A stretch of DNA of 64,000 bases, taken from Cytobacillus sp. NCCP-133 (GTDB lineage Bacteria > Bacillota > Bacilli > Bacillales > Cytobacillaceae). The position numbers were made by a program, and so were the translations under genes. The stretch is from assembly GCF_026011715.1 (NCBI RefSeq), contig NZ_BRVM01000006.1:123072-187071 (forward strand), written 5' to 3'. The notes under the pieces were generated by a model. The model was not told the origin of the DNA. It did not search any database and saw nothing but the letters and a program-made list of their open reading frames with translations. Below are positions 1 through 7,834 of the stretch, piece by piece; positions within the stretch are counted from its first letter, which is position 1, and each line of letters opens with the position of its first letter.

Positions 1-967
1 TGAAAGTCAGCCGGGACCATGCCAGCAGCTGAACCACCGGTATAAAAAACCCAAGCAGGAAGATCACAGAGCAATAAATAACAGCAGCCGCAGCCGGAAA
101 TCCCTTTAGCTTTTGGCGTACCAAAGGCCTTGCTTTGCTGCTGATATTATACCGTCTTCCCTGTCTGAGCAATTTTTCAATAAAGAATAATCCAACAATG
201 ATTACCATTAGCCATGCTGCCAGCCTCATGGCTGAATCGGCATCATACATTCCAAACCATGTCTGGAATATGGCCGTCGTAATCGTATGGATCCCAAAGT
301 AGCTTGTGACACCATAATCACTTAAAACTTCATAAATGACAAGCACAGCACCAGCCACTATTGCCGGTCTTGAAAGAGGCAATATGATTCTTACAAAAAT
401 GGAAAAAGGTTTTCTCCCAAGAAGCCTTGCGTTTTCAAGGAACGAAGAGCTTTGATTTTCAAGAAAAGCCCTGCAAATAATATATACATACGGAAACAGA
501 AATAGAGTAAATATAAATACTGCACCTCTGAGAGAGGATATGGATAGCCATTCAGGATTAATCAGATAATCGAATTGGTTCCTTAATGTCACCTGGACGA
601 CTCCTGTATAGCTTAACATCGTTCTATAGGTGTAGGCTGCGATATAAGGAGGAATGGCTAGAGGCAGAATAAGCCCCCAGCTAAAAAAACGCCTCATTGG
701 AAAATCATATGCAGCAATGAGCCAGGCAAGGCTTACCCCCGAAGCAGCCGTAAGAACACCTGTAAGCACAACCAGGATAATCGTATTGGCAGCATAATTC
801 TTTAATAAATATTCCCTAATTTGGAACCAGTTTTCATTAGGTTCCTGGAAAATAGAAAAAAAGATAAACAAGATGGGCAGCAAAATCATTGCCGCCCCCA
901 TCAAGCTTACCAGCCACCATCCGTTAAAATCTTTTCGAAAGAATTGTTTAACAGATTCAGTATTCAT
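1..967 (-). CDS. Iron(III) ABC transporter permease, 3' part outside window
   Basis: Binding-protein-dependent permease of the FbpB type. The visible 322 codons are open to the window edge, so the C-terminus is missing. The start is the ATG at 965-967. The N-terminus (MNTESVKQFFRKDFNGWW) is followed by a hydrophobic helix and then several more membrane segments, with an early stretch ending LAWLIAAYDFPMRR that is typical of these permeases. It starts 2 nt after the stop codon of the substrate-binding protein gene, so the two are surely co-transcribed from the Fur-controlled promoter at 2.1 kb. An ATPase gene would be expected just outside the window. Family assignment is firm; iron as substrate is inferred from the partner gene and Fur box. 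Confidence 0.85.
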   Translation of the reverse strand, partial: MNTESVKQFFRKDFNGWWLVSLMGAAMILLPILFIFFSIFQEPNENWFQIREYLLKNYAANTIILVVLTGVLTAASGVSLAWLIAAYDFPMRRFFSWGLILPLAIPPYIAAYTYRTMLSYTGVVQVTLRNQFDYLINPEWLSISSLRGAVFIFTLFLFPYVYIICRAFLENQSSSFLENARLLGRKPFSIFVRIILPLSRPAIVAGAVLVIYEVLSDYGVTSYFGIHTITTAIFQTWFGMYDADSAMRLAAWLMVIIVGLFFIEKLLRQGRRYNISSKARPLVRQKLKGFPAAAAVIYCSVIFLLGFFIPVVQLLAWSRLTF

Positions 968-969
968 TA

Positions 970-2043
970 TTACTTCCAGCCTGTTTTATTAAAGATTTCA
1001 ATCGCCTTTTGATTATGTTTTCCTAAAGTGTCAAAGTCAAGCTCCTGCATGTTAAAGTCGCCCCATGATTTAAGGATTTCCGGCTTTTCCGCTTCAGGGT
1101 TAACAGGGAACTCGTAGTTGTTTGCTGATAAATATTCCTGTGCCTCTTTGCCAGTCATATATTCAATCAGTTTCGTAGCATTTTCAGGGTTCTTGCTGTG
1201 CTTCGTTAAACCTATTCCGCTGATGTTGACATGTGTGCCGTTCGTTTCCTGGTTAGGGAAGAATACCCCTAGACCTTCTGCTACCTTCACTTCTTCTGGG
1301 TCAGATGAGTTAGCAAGAAGCCCTACATAATACGAATTCATAATTCCTATATCACCCGTACCGGCTGCAATTGCTTTTGCCTGGTCGCGATCACCGCCAT
1401 CAGGCTGGCGGGCAAAGTTTTTCACAATGCCTGCAGACCATTCTTCGGCAGCTTCTTCCCCATTTAATTCAATGAAAGAAGCAAGCAGTGATTGGTTGTA
1501 AAGGCTAGTTGAAGAACGGGCAAGCACTTTGCCCTTCCACTTTTCGCTTGTTAAATCTTCATATGTTGATAATAGATCTGGTGTGACTCTATCCTTCGCA
1601 TACACAATTACACGCGCTCTTGTCGACATTCCAATCCATTTATTTTCTTTGTCACGCATGCTCTCAGGTACATTTTCGCTGATTACATCGGATTCGACCG
1701 GCTGAAGGATATCATTATCTTTTGCATGAGCAAGGACACCGCCATCAACAGTAATAAATAAATCCGCTTCTGTACTTTCCCCTTCACGCTTTAAACGCTC
1801 AATCAGCTCTTCTGCTTCACCTTTAACGACATTAACTTTAATGCCTGTTTCCTCTGAGAAGTCTTTATATACCTGTTCATCTGCTTCATAGTGTCTGGCA
1901 GTGTAGACATTTACAACCTGCTCTTCCTTTTTTGAAGCGGTGTCTTTTTCACCCTCAGAAGTGTTTTCTCCCCCACATCCAGCAAGTGTTAGTGTTAAAG
2001 CAGCCGTTGTAATAAAAGGCTTGAGTAATTTTGATAAGTTCAT
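970..2043 (-). CDS. Iron(III) ABC transporter substrate-binding lipoprotein
   Basis: Solute-binding protein of the FbpA/FutA type (357 aa) that captures ferric iron outside the membrane for the adjacent permease. The signal peptide ends in a lipobox, LTLAGC, so the mature protein is lipid-anchored. The body begins with the family's typical VVNVYTARHY strand, and the later IGIMNSYYVG motif holds the paired tyrosines that ligate iron in this family. An in-frame GTG at 2053-2055 would lengthen the protein, but the ATG at 2041-2043 has AGAGGTGG at correct spacing and gives a normal signal peptide, so I chose it. A perfect Fur palindrome lies 31 bp upstream. Confidence 0.9.
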   Translation of the reverse strand: MNLSKLLKPFITTAALTLTLAGCGGENTSEGEKDTASKKEEQVVNVYTARHYEADEQVYKDFSEETGIKVNVVKGEAEELIERLKREGESTEADLFITVDGGVLAHAKDNDILQPVESDVISENVPESMRDKENKWIGMSTRARVIVYAKDRVTPDLLSTYEDLTSEKWKGKVLARSSTSLYNQSLLASFIELNGEEAAEEWSAGIVKNFARQPDGGDRDQAKAIAAGTGDIGIMNSYYVGLLANSSDPEEVKVAEGLGVFFPNQETNGTHVNISGIGLTKHSKNPENATKLIEYMTGKEAQEYLSANNYEFPVNPEAEKPEILKSWGDFNMQELDFDTLGKHNQKAIEIFNKTGWK

Positions 2044-2073
2044 GTTTCTTTCCACCTCTATTTATGTATTTGA

Positions 2074-2094
2074 AAATGATAATTATTATCATTT
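2074..2094 (-). promoter_or_regulatory. Fur box upstream of the iron transporter
   Basis: A perfect 7-1-7 inverted repeat, TGATAAT-T-ATTATCA (2077-2091), extended to 21 bp by flanking A and T bases. This is the Bacillus Fur consensus. Its place just upstream of the binding-protein start implies repression when iron is plentiful. Seen directly; the regulator is inferred from the consensus. Confidence 0.93.
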
Positions 2095-2262
2095 ACTTTA
2101 TTCTACATACCCCTATTTGTTTCGTCAATAATTTTTTGCTATGAAATTAGCAAATGTTTTGATTGGCTTTGATTGTAAAAGTCAAAAAAATTTTTATGCA
2201 AAAAAGAGACGCCTTAAAGACAGCCCCCAATAAAATTAATTTGCACTTCTCTTAAATGGCCA

Positions 2263-2635
2263 TCAGTTTGCCTGGCCGAAGTTTTTGACCATGACCGGGA
2301 TGAATAGCGGCAGCATGACCAGTGCATATAGCATGAGTCCGACAAGAACAATCGAAGCAATCTGCACTAGTGAAAGCATTCCGGATGACATCATCGCGGC
2401 GAATGTTCCTCCTCCTTGCAGTTTAGTCAACCCATTATTTGCTTGATTAATTGCTGCAGAAATTTGTAGCAGCTGCTGCTGAAGGCCTTCTACCCTACCT
2501 TTTTTTCTCAAGATATTGTTGGCCTTGAGCCAGATTAGGATTTTGGCCCTCAACATAATCAAACAGCGCAGTATTTGCTTGTTCAAAATTGCCTGACAGC
2601 AAATTCAAGTTTTCCTGTATCTTTCCATAGCCTGA
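2263..2635 (-). pseudogene. Remnant of an MMPL/RND-family membrane transporter (C-terminal end)
   Basis: Reading the minus strand, one frame gives a fragment with NLLSGNFEQANTALFDY, which runs into a stop at a 7-T tract (2500-2506). The next frame continues with GRVEGLQQQLLQISAAINQ and ends in a hydrophobic stretch (FAAMMSSGMLSLVQIASIVL, then a tail ending NFGQAN). The two halves look like one frameshifted reading frame. The loop joins directly to what looks like the last membrane helix of MMPL transporters, so internal helices are also missing. No good ribosome binding site is present. MMPL is my recognition of the C-terminal pattern, not a search result. Confidence 0.5.
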
Positions 2636-2656
2636 CTATTAATGTAGTTAACTTTA

Positions 2657-3643
2657 CTAGAGGGAGTCAGGATTGTCAGCGAAAAAATCCAGGAGGTATT
2701 TAGTTCCCCGTTTTGTTCCTATGGTCTTCAAGGATATTGATTGCAGAAGTCTTTTAACTGAATCTCTTGATTCTACTTGTAAAAATTTCTTTGCTTGAGC
2801 ATTTGAGATCGATTGGCTAATTAGAAAAGAGTATTCCTGAAGGGATTGAATATGTGCATCTTTGGAGAGTTGATTGCACGCTGGACAACTCCATCTCCCA
2901 TGCAATCTTATCATCGGAAAGGAGGTGCATTTATGGCATTGGACTCCTTGTTTTAACTCAGCGGGACTAATTTGATATCGCTGCAGAATCTTTGATAAAA
3001 GGGGAGTATGGCTGATTGTCAGTTTAGAAATGAGCTTCTTTAACTGCCTGTTGGTATGAGCTTCAGTCTTGTATCTATTTCTAAAGTAATTGATTTTAGA
3101 GGGAATTTCTGCAGGGGGAATAACCAAGTGGAGATTCATTTTATCACGGGGGTCGAATTTGATGACGGACCTTTCATTGCCTATAACGGCCAGGGGCTCG
3201 ATCGGCGGCATAGGAATGTTTTGCTCCTCCAGCCAGCATTTTAAGTGAAAGGCTTGTCTTTTCACCTGTGCCACGGGATCTGGAAAACCTTCCTCTTTAT
3301 CTTCAATTCTACGAACCAGCTGGGTGTATGCCGAGTTAAAGTAAAGTGAACCTGAAATGTTTTTTACCTCAAGGATGGATAGGAAAAATGGTGTGAGAAT
3401 GAGGACATCAATTTGAAAGAAATGCTGTTTGTTAAAAAGCCTTAAATCATGGAATACGTAGGATTCTTTTTCCGGGAGGTAGCTTAAATGATACTCAAGT
3501 GACTTTTCACCTTTATAGCCTGCCATTTGTTTAGCAAAATCCTCTTCGATTAATTTCCTTTTTGAATGGTTATCCGGAATTCTGTTCAAAAGAGCCTCCA
3601 TTTGCCGAAGTATGAGCGGCTTCGTTTTTGATTTAACAATCAT
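2657..3643 (-). CDS. NERD-domain protein with zinc ribbon, copy 1 of 3
   Basis: A 328-aa cytosolic protein with no signal peptide or membrane helix. The nuclease-related (NERD) domain covers about residues 40-160: GE at 45-46, FQID with Asp79, then the ILEVK strand with Glu92 and Lys94, and Gln126 of the conserved PxxQ; this is the PD-(D/E)XK-like core. A CxxC-N13-CxxC zinc ribbon follows (Cys236, 239, 253, 256). Residues about 262-320 could form a winged helix: a helical part around AQAKKFL and RDSVKRLLQSI, then a basic turn GTKRGTKYLL. Paralogues lie at 12322-13311 and 31243-32256. The start is ATG. A 20-bp-period array lies 64 bp upstream. Actual nuclease activity is not shown. Confidence 0.85.
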   Translation of the reverse strand: MIVKSKTKPLILRQMEALLNRIPDNHSKRKLIEEDFAKQMAGYKGEKSLEYHLSYLPEKESYVFHDLRLFNKQHFFQIDVLILTPFFLSILEVKNISGSLYFNSAYTQLVRRIEDKEEGFPDPVAQVKRQAFHLKCWLEEQNIPMPPIEPLAVIGNERSVIKFDPRDKMNLHLVIPPAEIPSKINYFRNRYKTEAHTNRQLKKLISKLTISHTPLLSKILQRYQISPAELKQGVQCHKCTSFPMIRLHGRWSCPACNQLSKDAHIQSLQEYSFLISQSISNAQAKKFLQVESRDSVKRLLQSISLKTIGTKRGTKYLLDFFADNPDSL

Positions 3644-3706
3644 AGTTAAACTCCTTTCTTTATATTTCAGCTTAAAATTCTGCTTGAAGAAGTCTATTTC
3701 CTGCCT

Positions 3707-3800
3707 CTTGGGCGAAATTTCAGATTTATGAGCGATTTTTTTATTTTATGGGCGAAATTACAATTTAATCGGCGAAATCCAGGAGTTATGAGCGAAACGG
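3707..3800. repeat. Array A: five units at exact 20-bp period beside NERD copy 1
   Basis: Cores begin at 3711, 3731, 3751, 3771 and 3791: GGCGAAATTT, AGCGATTTTT, GGCGAAATTA, GGCGAAATCC, AGCGAAACGG. Most are preceded by TTATG or a close variant. The spacing is exactly 20 bp each time. The sequence between cores is AT-rich and not conserved. It lies between the start of NERD copy 1 and the end of the lipoprotein gene. Confidence 0.85.
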
Positions 3801-3833
3801 CAGAAAGACTCCATCAGTCTGGAGCCTCTCCCT

Positions 3834-4469
3834 TTAAAATCTAATTTCAATATTCTCCGCATCCTCAATCTTTTTTCCATCAGCCCTAAACACATCGCTG
3901 GTGGTGATTTCAAAATGCTTCAGATCCCATTTTTCTATGATAAAGCCAATATTGCCGGCCTTGGTTTCGTTAGGCCCGATTTCTTCATTTAGTCCATCAA
4001 GGTAAATATCTTTTTCCCAGGTGATTTGCTCACCCTTACTTGTCTCTAGGATGGCCGCTGGGGCAAAGTTGACTTTTTGATCAGAGGTGTTCTTTATTTC
4101 AACAAAGACTTTGACCAAGTCGAATTCTTCGTCATGCGTCAGGGTGTGGAAATAGTCCACTAAGCTGTAGTCGGGTTTTAAATGCATCACTTTGGCTTCA
4201 GCAATTCTCATTTCAATTGGGCCAATTTTATAAGTTCCATTCACATTGGCTACCTTTTTTAATGTGATTTCTCCCTTTTCATCGGTAAGAGATTGTCCAG
4301 CTTTCTGCAGCTGCCGGTCGTCCGGAACCTGTGGGTTTGGTGCATAATGTTTCACAGCTTCATTTTCTTCCATAGCTTTAGCACTGACACCAGAAGACTG
4401 TTCCGGCACGCTTGAGCAGCCAAATAGTACGATTGATAAAAGAGCAATCATTGCGATTAGTTTTTCCAT
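3834..4469 (-). CDS. Lipoprotein with a DUF4352-like domain
   Basis: A 211-aa exported protein. The N-terminal helix ends in the lipobox IVLFGC, so it should be anchored to the outer face of the membrane. Residues about 75-205 form a beta-rich domain (YKIGPIEMRIAEA, then VKVFVEIKNTSDQKVNF) that resembles DUF4352 immunoglobulin-like domains of Bacillus lipoproteins. I do not recognise a more exact family, and function is unknown. It is preceded by the alkaline phosphatase gene on the same strand, which has its own terminator, so it is probably a separate unit. A short hairpin (3806-3825) downstream may end it. Confidence 0.7.
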   Translation of the reverse strand: MEKLIAMIALLSIVLFGCSSVPEQSSGVSAKAMEENEAVKHYAPNPQVPDDRQLQKAGQSLTDEKGEITLKKVANVNGTYKIGPIEMRIAEAKVMHLKPDYSLVDYFHTLTHDEEFDLVKVFVEIKNTSDQKVNFAPAAILETSKGEQITWEKDIYLDGLNEEIGPNETKAGNIGFIIEKWDLKHFEITTSDVFRADGKKIEDAENIEIRF

Positions 4470-4499
4470 GATGATCCCCTTTCAATGGTTGTAAAAAAA

Positions 4500-4531
4500 G
4501 GTCCCGCTGCTCCATGAAAGCAGCGGGAGAT
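4500..4531 (-). terminator. Intrinsic terminator after alkaline phosphatase
   Basis: GC-rich hairpin (TCCCGCTGCT paired with AGCAGCGGGA) followed on the minus strand by a run of T residues, 8 bp beyond the phosphatase stop codon. Confidence 0.9.
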
Positions 4532-4538
4532 CGAAAAA

Positions 4539-5915
4539 TTATTTATCTTCAACCCTTACATCCGTCTTCAATAGTTCAAAGATCAGTTTAGCATGGTCTG
4601 TATTTTCGATTTGTCCTGCAAAGCGGTCGCTGGATGGGCCAAATGCATATACCGATACGTCTTCACCTGTGTGGCCGCCTGTTGTCCAGCCAGTATGGGA
4701 ACGCTCATTAAAGATTTGTTCAATCGCGTTATCAATATCTGCTGCCTTTTTCGTTTCAGCCGCTTTTTTTACCGATTGGATTTCTTGTTCTGTTAATTCA
4801 AGATCCATGTATTGCTTCAGCGTTTCTTCCACACCAGCTCCATTTGCAATTTCCTGAGCCATGAAATCTGGTGTGCGCTTCGCTGCTTTGATTGGCTCGC
4901 TGAACCAGTTGTAGATGCCGTCTGAACCGATTGAGTAGCCGCCAGTGGAGTGGTCAGCCGTTGCTACCACAAGGGTATGTTTGTCCTTTTTCGCAAACTC
5001 GATTGCGGCTTTGAATGCTTTTTCAAAGTCTTCCATATCGCTCATGGCTGCAACGATATCATTGTCATGTCCAGCCCAGTCAATTTGGCTTCCTTCTACC
5101 ATTAAGAAGAAACCGTCTTTGTCTTTGTTCAAACGCTCGATTGCCGCAGTTGTCATATCTTCGAGTGACGGAATGTCTTCTGTGCGGTCAATCATTTTTG
5201 GCAGGCCTCGCTCTGCAAATAAACCAAGCACTTGCGCGTTTTTATCTTCAAGTAATTGTTCGCGGTCTGTTACATAACTGTAGCCATCATTTTTGAATTC
5301 TTCTGCGATGTTTCTGTCTTTGCGGACAAACAGGTCAGTTCCGCCGCCAAGCAGGACATCTACTTTGTGCTCGCCATTGATGAGCTCATCATAGTAATCA
5401 TCCGCAATGGCATTCATATTTTTACGGCTTTCGTCATGTGAACCGAATGATGCAGGTGTCGCATGCGTAATCTCAGAAGTTGCCACAAGCCCTGTTGCTT
5501 TTCCTTTCTCTTTTGCTGCTTCCAAAACCGTTTTCACTTCGGAGCCGTCGTTATCTACGGCAATCGCATTATTATACGTTTTAATACCCGCTGACATTGC
5601 TGTTGCTGCAGATGCCGAGTCTGTTACATTTTGTTCCGGGTCTTCTGGGTAAGTCATTTGCTGGCCGACCAGATACTTATCCAGTTCCGTACGCTCAACA
5701 AATTTTGTGCCAGGGTCATCCTTTAAATACCGGTATGCAGACGTATAGGATACGCCCATTCCATCGCCGATAAGGAAAATAACATTTTTGATTTTTCTAG
5801 GGTCTTCCTTTCCTTTTGCTTCTGTTTGCTGAACCGTTCCCATCAGCCCCCCAAACGCCACTGCAGAAGCAGCCAGGACTGGAAGTGCCTTTTTCGTCAA
5901 TTTCTTAAATGTCAT
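4539..5915 (-). CDS. Secreted alkaline phosphatase
   Basis: Metal-dependent phosphomonoesterase (458 aa) that releases phosphate from organic esters outside the cell; same family as B. subtilis PhoA and PhoB. A Sec signal peptide occupies about residues 1-33 (KKALPVLAASAVAFGGLMG) with no lipobox. Metal and catalytic motifs are visible: IGDGMG, the nucleophile serine in DSASAATAMSAG, HATPASF, DWAGHDND, TADHSTGG and HTGEDV. Length is normal. Three TTTACA boxes at 22-bp intervals upstream point to PhoP control under phosphate starvation. I cannot decide between phoA and phoB, so no symbol is given. Confidence 0.95.
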   Translation of the reverse strand: MTFKKLTKKALPVLAASAVAFGGLMGTVQQTEAKGKEDPRKIKNVIFLIGDGMGVSYTSAYRYLKDDPGTKFVERTELDKYLVGQQMTYPEDPEQNVTDSASAATAMSAGIKTYNNAIAVDNDGSEVKTVLEAAKEKGKATGLVATSEITHATPASFGSHDESRKNMNAIADDYYDELINGEHKVDVLLGGGTDLFVRKDRNIAEEFKNDGYSYVTDREQLLEDKNAQVLGLFAERGLPKMIDRTEDIPSLEDMTTAAIERLNKDKDGFFLMVEGSQIDWAGHDNDIVAAMSDMEDFEKAFKAAIEFAKKDKHTLVVATADHSTGGYSIGSDGIYNWFSEPIKAAKRTPDFMAQEIANGAGVEETLKQYMDLELTEQEIQSVKKAAETKKAADIDNAIEQIFNERSHTGWTTGGHTGEDVSVYAFGPSSDRFAGQIENTDHAKLIFELLKTDVRVEDK

Positions 5916-5950
5916 TCATTTACCCTCCCTGTTTTTTACTTACAGATAAA

Positions 5951-6015
5951 AGTATAAAGAGAGTGTGTAAACACTAGATTAATAGAGTGTAAAAATCCAA
6001 TAACACAATTGTAAA
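5951..6015 (-). promoter_or_regulatory. PhoP box array and promoter of alkaline phosphatase
   Basis: On the minus strand TTTACA occurs at 6015-6010, 5993-5988 and 5971-5966, exactly 22 bp apart (twice the 11-bp PhoP repeat). A TATACT -10 element lies at 5956-5951, 9 bp after the last box. This is the layout of PhoP-activated promoters in Bacillus. Confidence 0.85.
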
Positions 6016-6090
6016 GATGTCTTTTTTGCTTTCTTAGAGGACTTTCTGTAAAATTCATTAACAAACATAATAATGAAGGAGAGATTAAGA

Positions 6091-6630
6091 ATGAAGGTAT
6101 TGGCCCTGCTTGGAAGTACAAGAGAAAACGGCAACTCAGAATACTTGGCGAAAAAGATTGTAAAAGGCACCGAGCATACTCTTGTAAAACTGTCAGACCT
6201 CCGGATCGAACACATTGTCGATCAGAGACATGCAGAAGGAGGCTTTTCACCTGTTGATGACGATTATGAACAATTAGTGCAGCACATGCTGTCACATGAT
6301 GTCTTCCTCTTTGCCACCCCTTTATATTGGTATGGCATGAGCGGTCCGATGAAGGACTTCTTTGATCGATGGTCACAATATTTAAGGGACGAGCGCTTTC
6401 ATCTAAAAGAAGAACTAGCCAGAAAAAAAGCGTACGTCGTGATCTCTGGCGGCAGCAGTGCAAAAGTGAAAGGCCTACCGCTTGTTCAGCAATTTCAATA
6501 TATCTTTGATTTTGTCGGGATGAAATTTGCCGATTACATCATTGGAAGTGGTGTAAAGCCGGGAGAGGTCAAGGAAGATATCCTTGCTTTGGCTAAAGCG
6601 GAACAGTGGAATGGGTTGTTTTTGAAATAA
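6091..6630 (+). CDS. NAD(P)H-dependent FMN reductase family oxidoreductase
   Basis: A 179-aa flavodoxin-fold protein. The phosphate-binding loop GSTRENGNSEYLAKK follows the first strand (MKVLALL), and ATPLYWYGMSGPMKDFFDR is the typical FMN-contacting and dimer segment of the NADPH-dependent FMN reductase and NAD(P)H-quinone oxidoreductase families. It probably reduces quinones, azo or nitro compounds or free flavin; the physiological substrate cannot be told from sequence. An earlier in-frame ATG at 6073 precedes the ribosome binding site (AAGGAGAG), so I chose the ATG at 6091. It is divergent from the phosphatase gene and ends at a terminator shared with the convergent neighbour. Confidence 0.88.
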   Translation: MKVLALLGSTRENGNSEYLAKKIVKGTEHTLVKLSDLRIEHIVDQRHAEGGFSPVDDDYEQLVQHMLSHDVFLFATPLYWYGMSGPMKDFFDRWSQYLRDERFHLKEELARKKAYVVISGGSSAKVKGLPLVQQFQYIFDFVGMKFADYIIGSGVKPGEVKEDILALAKAEQWNGLFLK

Positions 6631-6640
6631 AGTCATCTAA

Positions 6641-6667
6641 AGACCGTCTAGCTTGACGGTCTTTTTT
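6641..6667. terminator. Terminator between convergent genes
   Basis: AGACCGTC paired with GACGGTCT around a 6-nt loop, then a T-run on the plus strand. It lies between the oxidoreductase stop and the oppositely oriented membrane protein, whose last codons it overlaps. Confidence 0.9.
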
Positions 6668-7082
6668 CTTTGAAAAAGAGAGATAGAACCCAGCCGTACA
6701 GCAAATGTCCGATCAGCCAAAAAACAATTGCTGGCATGGAGTTTAGTGCCGGCGTGCGTTCGGAGAAGGCAGTTGTCGGATATAGCAGGATTCCTATCAG
6801 AATTGATATGGAAATAGTACGGATTACGACCTGATTTTTAGCCCATTGATCGTGTGCAATTAAATATAACAGAAGCACTGCTAAAATCATTGAGATGATT
6901 AAATGCAACATGAATTCCACGATTTCCGGGAAGCGGTAGTTATTTAAGATGGGAATGTAATCAACATTAAGAAGCAGCATATATACTTTAACACTTGTAA
7001 CAGACTCGATGAATTTAAGAAAGAGGCCGAGGAAAACTCCTGAGATGAGGCCGGCGATTGTTCCTTTTGCGAAATTGAACAC
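6648..7082 (-). CDS. Small conserved membrane protein, four predicted helices
   Basis: A 144-aa integral membrane protein. Hydrophobic segments lie at about residues 6-26, 56-80, 87-104 and 115-137, separated by short polar loops; the C-terminus is lysine-rich and probably cytosolic. It starts MFNFAKGTIAGLISG with a plausible ribosome binding site (GAAGGGAC). The helix layout and the glycine-rich first helix recall uncharacterised Bacillus membrane proteins of the YagU type, but I do not recognise a specific family and no function can be assigned. It is monocistronic, with a terminator between it and the tmRNA gene. Confidence 0.7.
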   Translation of the reverse strand: MFNFAKGTIAGLISGVFLGLFLKFIESVTSVKVYMLLLNVDYIPILNNYRFPEIVEFMLHLIISMILAVLLLYLIAHDQWAKNQVVIRTISISILIGILLYPTTAFSERTPALNSMPAIVFWLIGHLLYGWVLSLFFKEKRPSS

Positions 7083-7200
7083 ATGGTTTTTGTCCCTTCT
7101 TTGAGGAAATCCTGGTTTAGTACCATTATATTATTTCTTTTTAATGGGAAAAGTTTGTGAATGTTGAACAAATTAAAAATCCTTTCTAAAAAATAAAGAA

Positions 7201-7233
7201 AAGACGTGACACCTTAAGATGATGTCACGTCTT
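7201..7233 (-). terminator. Second terminator downstream of ssrA
   Basis: AAGACGTGAC paired with GTCACGTCTT, followed on the minus strand by a T-rich tract. It backs up the ssrA terminator and insulates the membrane protein gene. Confidence 0.75.
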
Positions 7234-7261
7234 AGTAATTTACAGTTATGTTATTAAAAAT

Positions 7262-7289
7262 AAAAAACCACCAAATATGTATTTGGTGG
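7262..7289 (-). terminator. ssrA terminator
   Basis: Hairpin CCACCAAAT/ATTTGGTGG, with the encoded CCA end of tmRNA forming one arm, followed by a 6-T run on the minus strand. Confidence 0.85.
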
Positions 7290-7643
7290 AGACGGAGGGA
7301 ATCGAACCCTCGTCCAGAAATATCGGCACTTAAGCTTCTACGAGTGTAGTCGATATATTCGCGCTTCGCTGATCCTTATGCCTATCGACGGGCGTCCGGC
7401 CAGCTAGCCTGGTTGTTCTCTTCCTTCATCCTCAGGCGGTGGAATCCGGCGTAGCCCACTAAGAGTGAGTCCGCTACCCTACCACATGGGCGATGGAGGG
7501 GCGAACCGCTAAAGGCCTATTAGGCAGCTAAAGCGAAGTTGTTTTGAGTTTTGCCAGTTATAGGCTTTGACGTTTTAACGAGGCCGATCCCCTCGACTCG
7601 CAACCTAAGCTCGAACTATCCCTGTCGAATCCGTAGCGTCCCC
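7284..7643 (-). ncRNA. ssrA: Transfer-messenger RNA
   Basis: tmRNA rescues stalled ribosomes together with SmpB. The mature 5' end starts GGGGACGCTACGGATTCGAC and the 3' end is TCCACCA, with the T-arm GGTTCGATTCCC just before it; the tRNA-like ends pair. Length is 360 nt, normal for Bacillus. The resume codon GGC opens a reading frame GKTQNNFALAA ending in TAA, so the degradation tag is (A)GKTQNNFALAA. smpB lies just upstream on the same strand, as in B. subtilis. The promoter lies about 140 bp before the mature 5' end, leaving an unusually long precursor leader. Confidence 0.98.
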
Positions 7644-7778
7644 ATGATAGAAATGCTTGCCGCCGATGGTGCCTGCTGGACAGCTTGCAAGAGGTGTCGC
7701 GCCGAATCTCATTCTGCACGCTGACGTTCGGAAAAGCTCGAAATAGATGAGCTAAAGATTGTGTCACTCGCTGTGACA
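7644..7778 (-). ncRNA. Structured 5' leader of the tmRNA precursor
   Basis: About 135 nt lie between the predicted transcription start and the mature tmRNA end. The leader holds at least three local hairpins: GTCAC/GTGAC (7763-7777), AGCTC/GAGCT, and CCGAA/TTCGG around a 20-nt loop. It must be removed, presumably by RNase P at the tmRNA acceptor stem. Whether the released piece is stable is unknown. Confidence 0.45.
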
Positions 7779-7784
7779 ATTACT

Positions 7785-7812
7785 ATTATAACACATTGAG
7801 CTTGTTTTTCAA
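7785..7812 (-). promoter_or_regulatory. Sigma-A promoter of ssrA
   Basis: TTGAAA, 16-bp spacer, TATAAT on the minus strand. Transcription should begin near 7778, about 135 nt before the mature tmRNA 5' end. It lies between smpB and ssrA, so tmRNA can be made independently of the upstream genes. Confidence 0.75.
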
Positions 7813-7834
7813 TTGTAAGGTTTTGGTTTCGGAC

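Noticed and set aside
3707..3800. CRISPR array interpretation of the 20-bp-period arrays
   Set aside because: The repeated part is only 7-13 bp and degenerate, the variable part is about 7-12 bp, and no cas genes are present.
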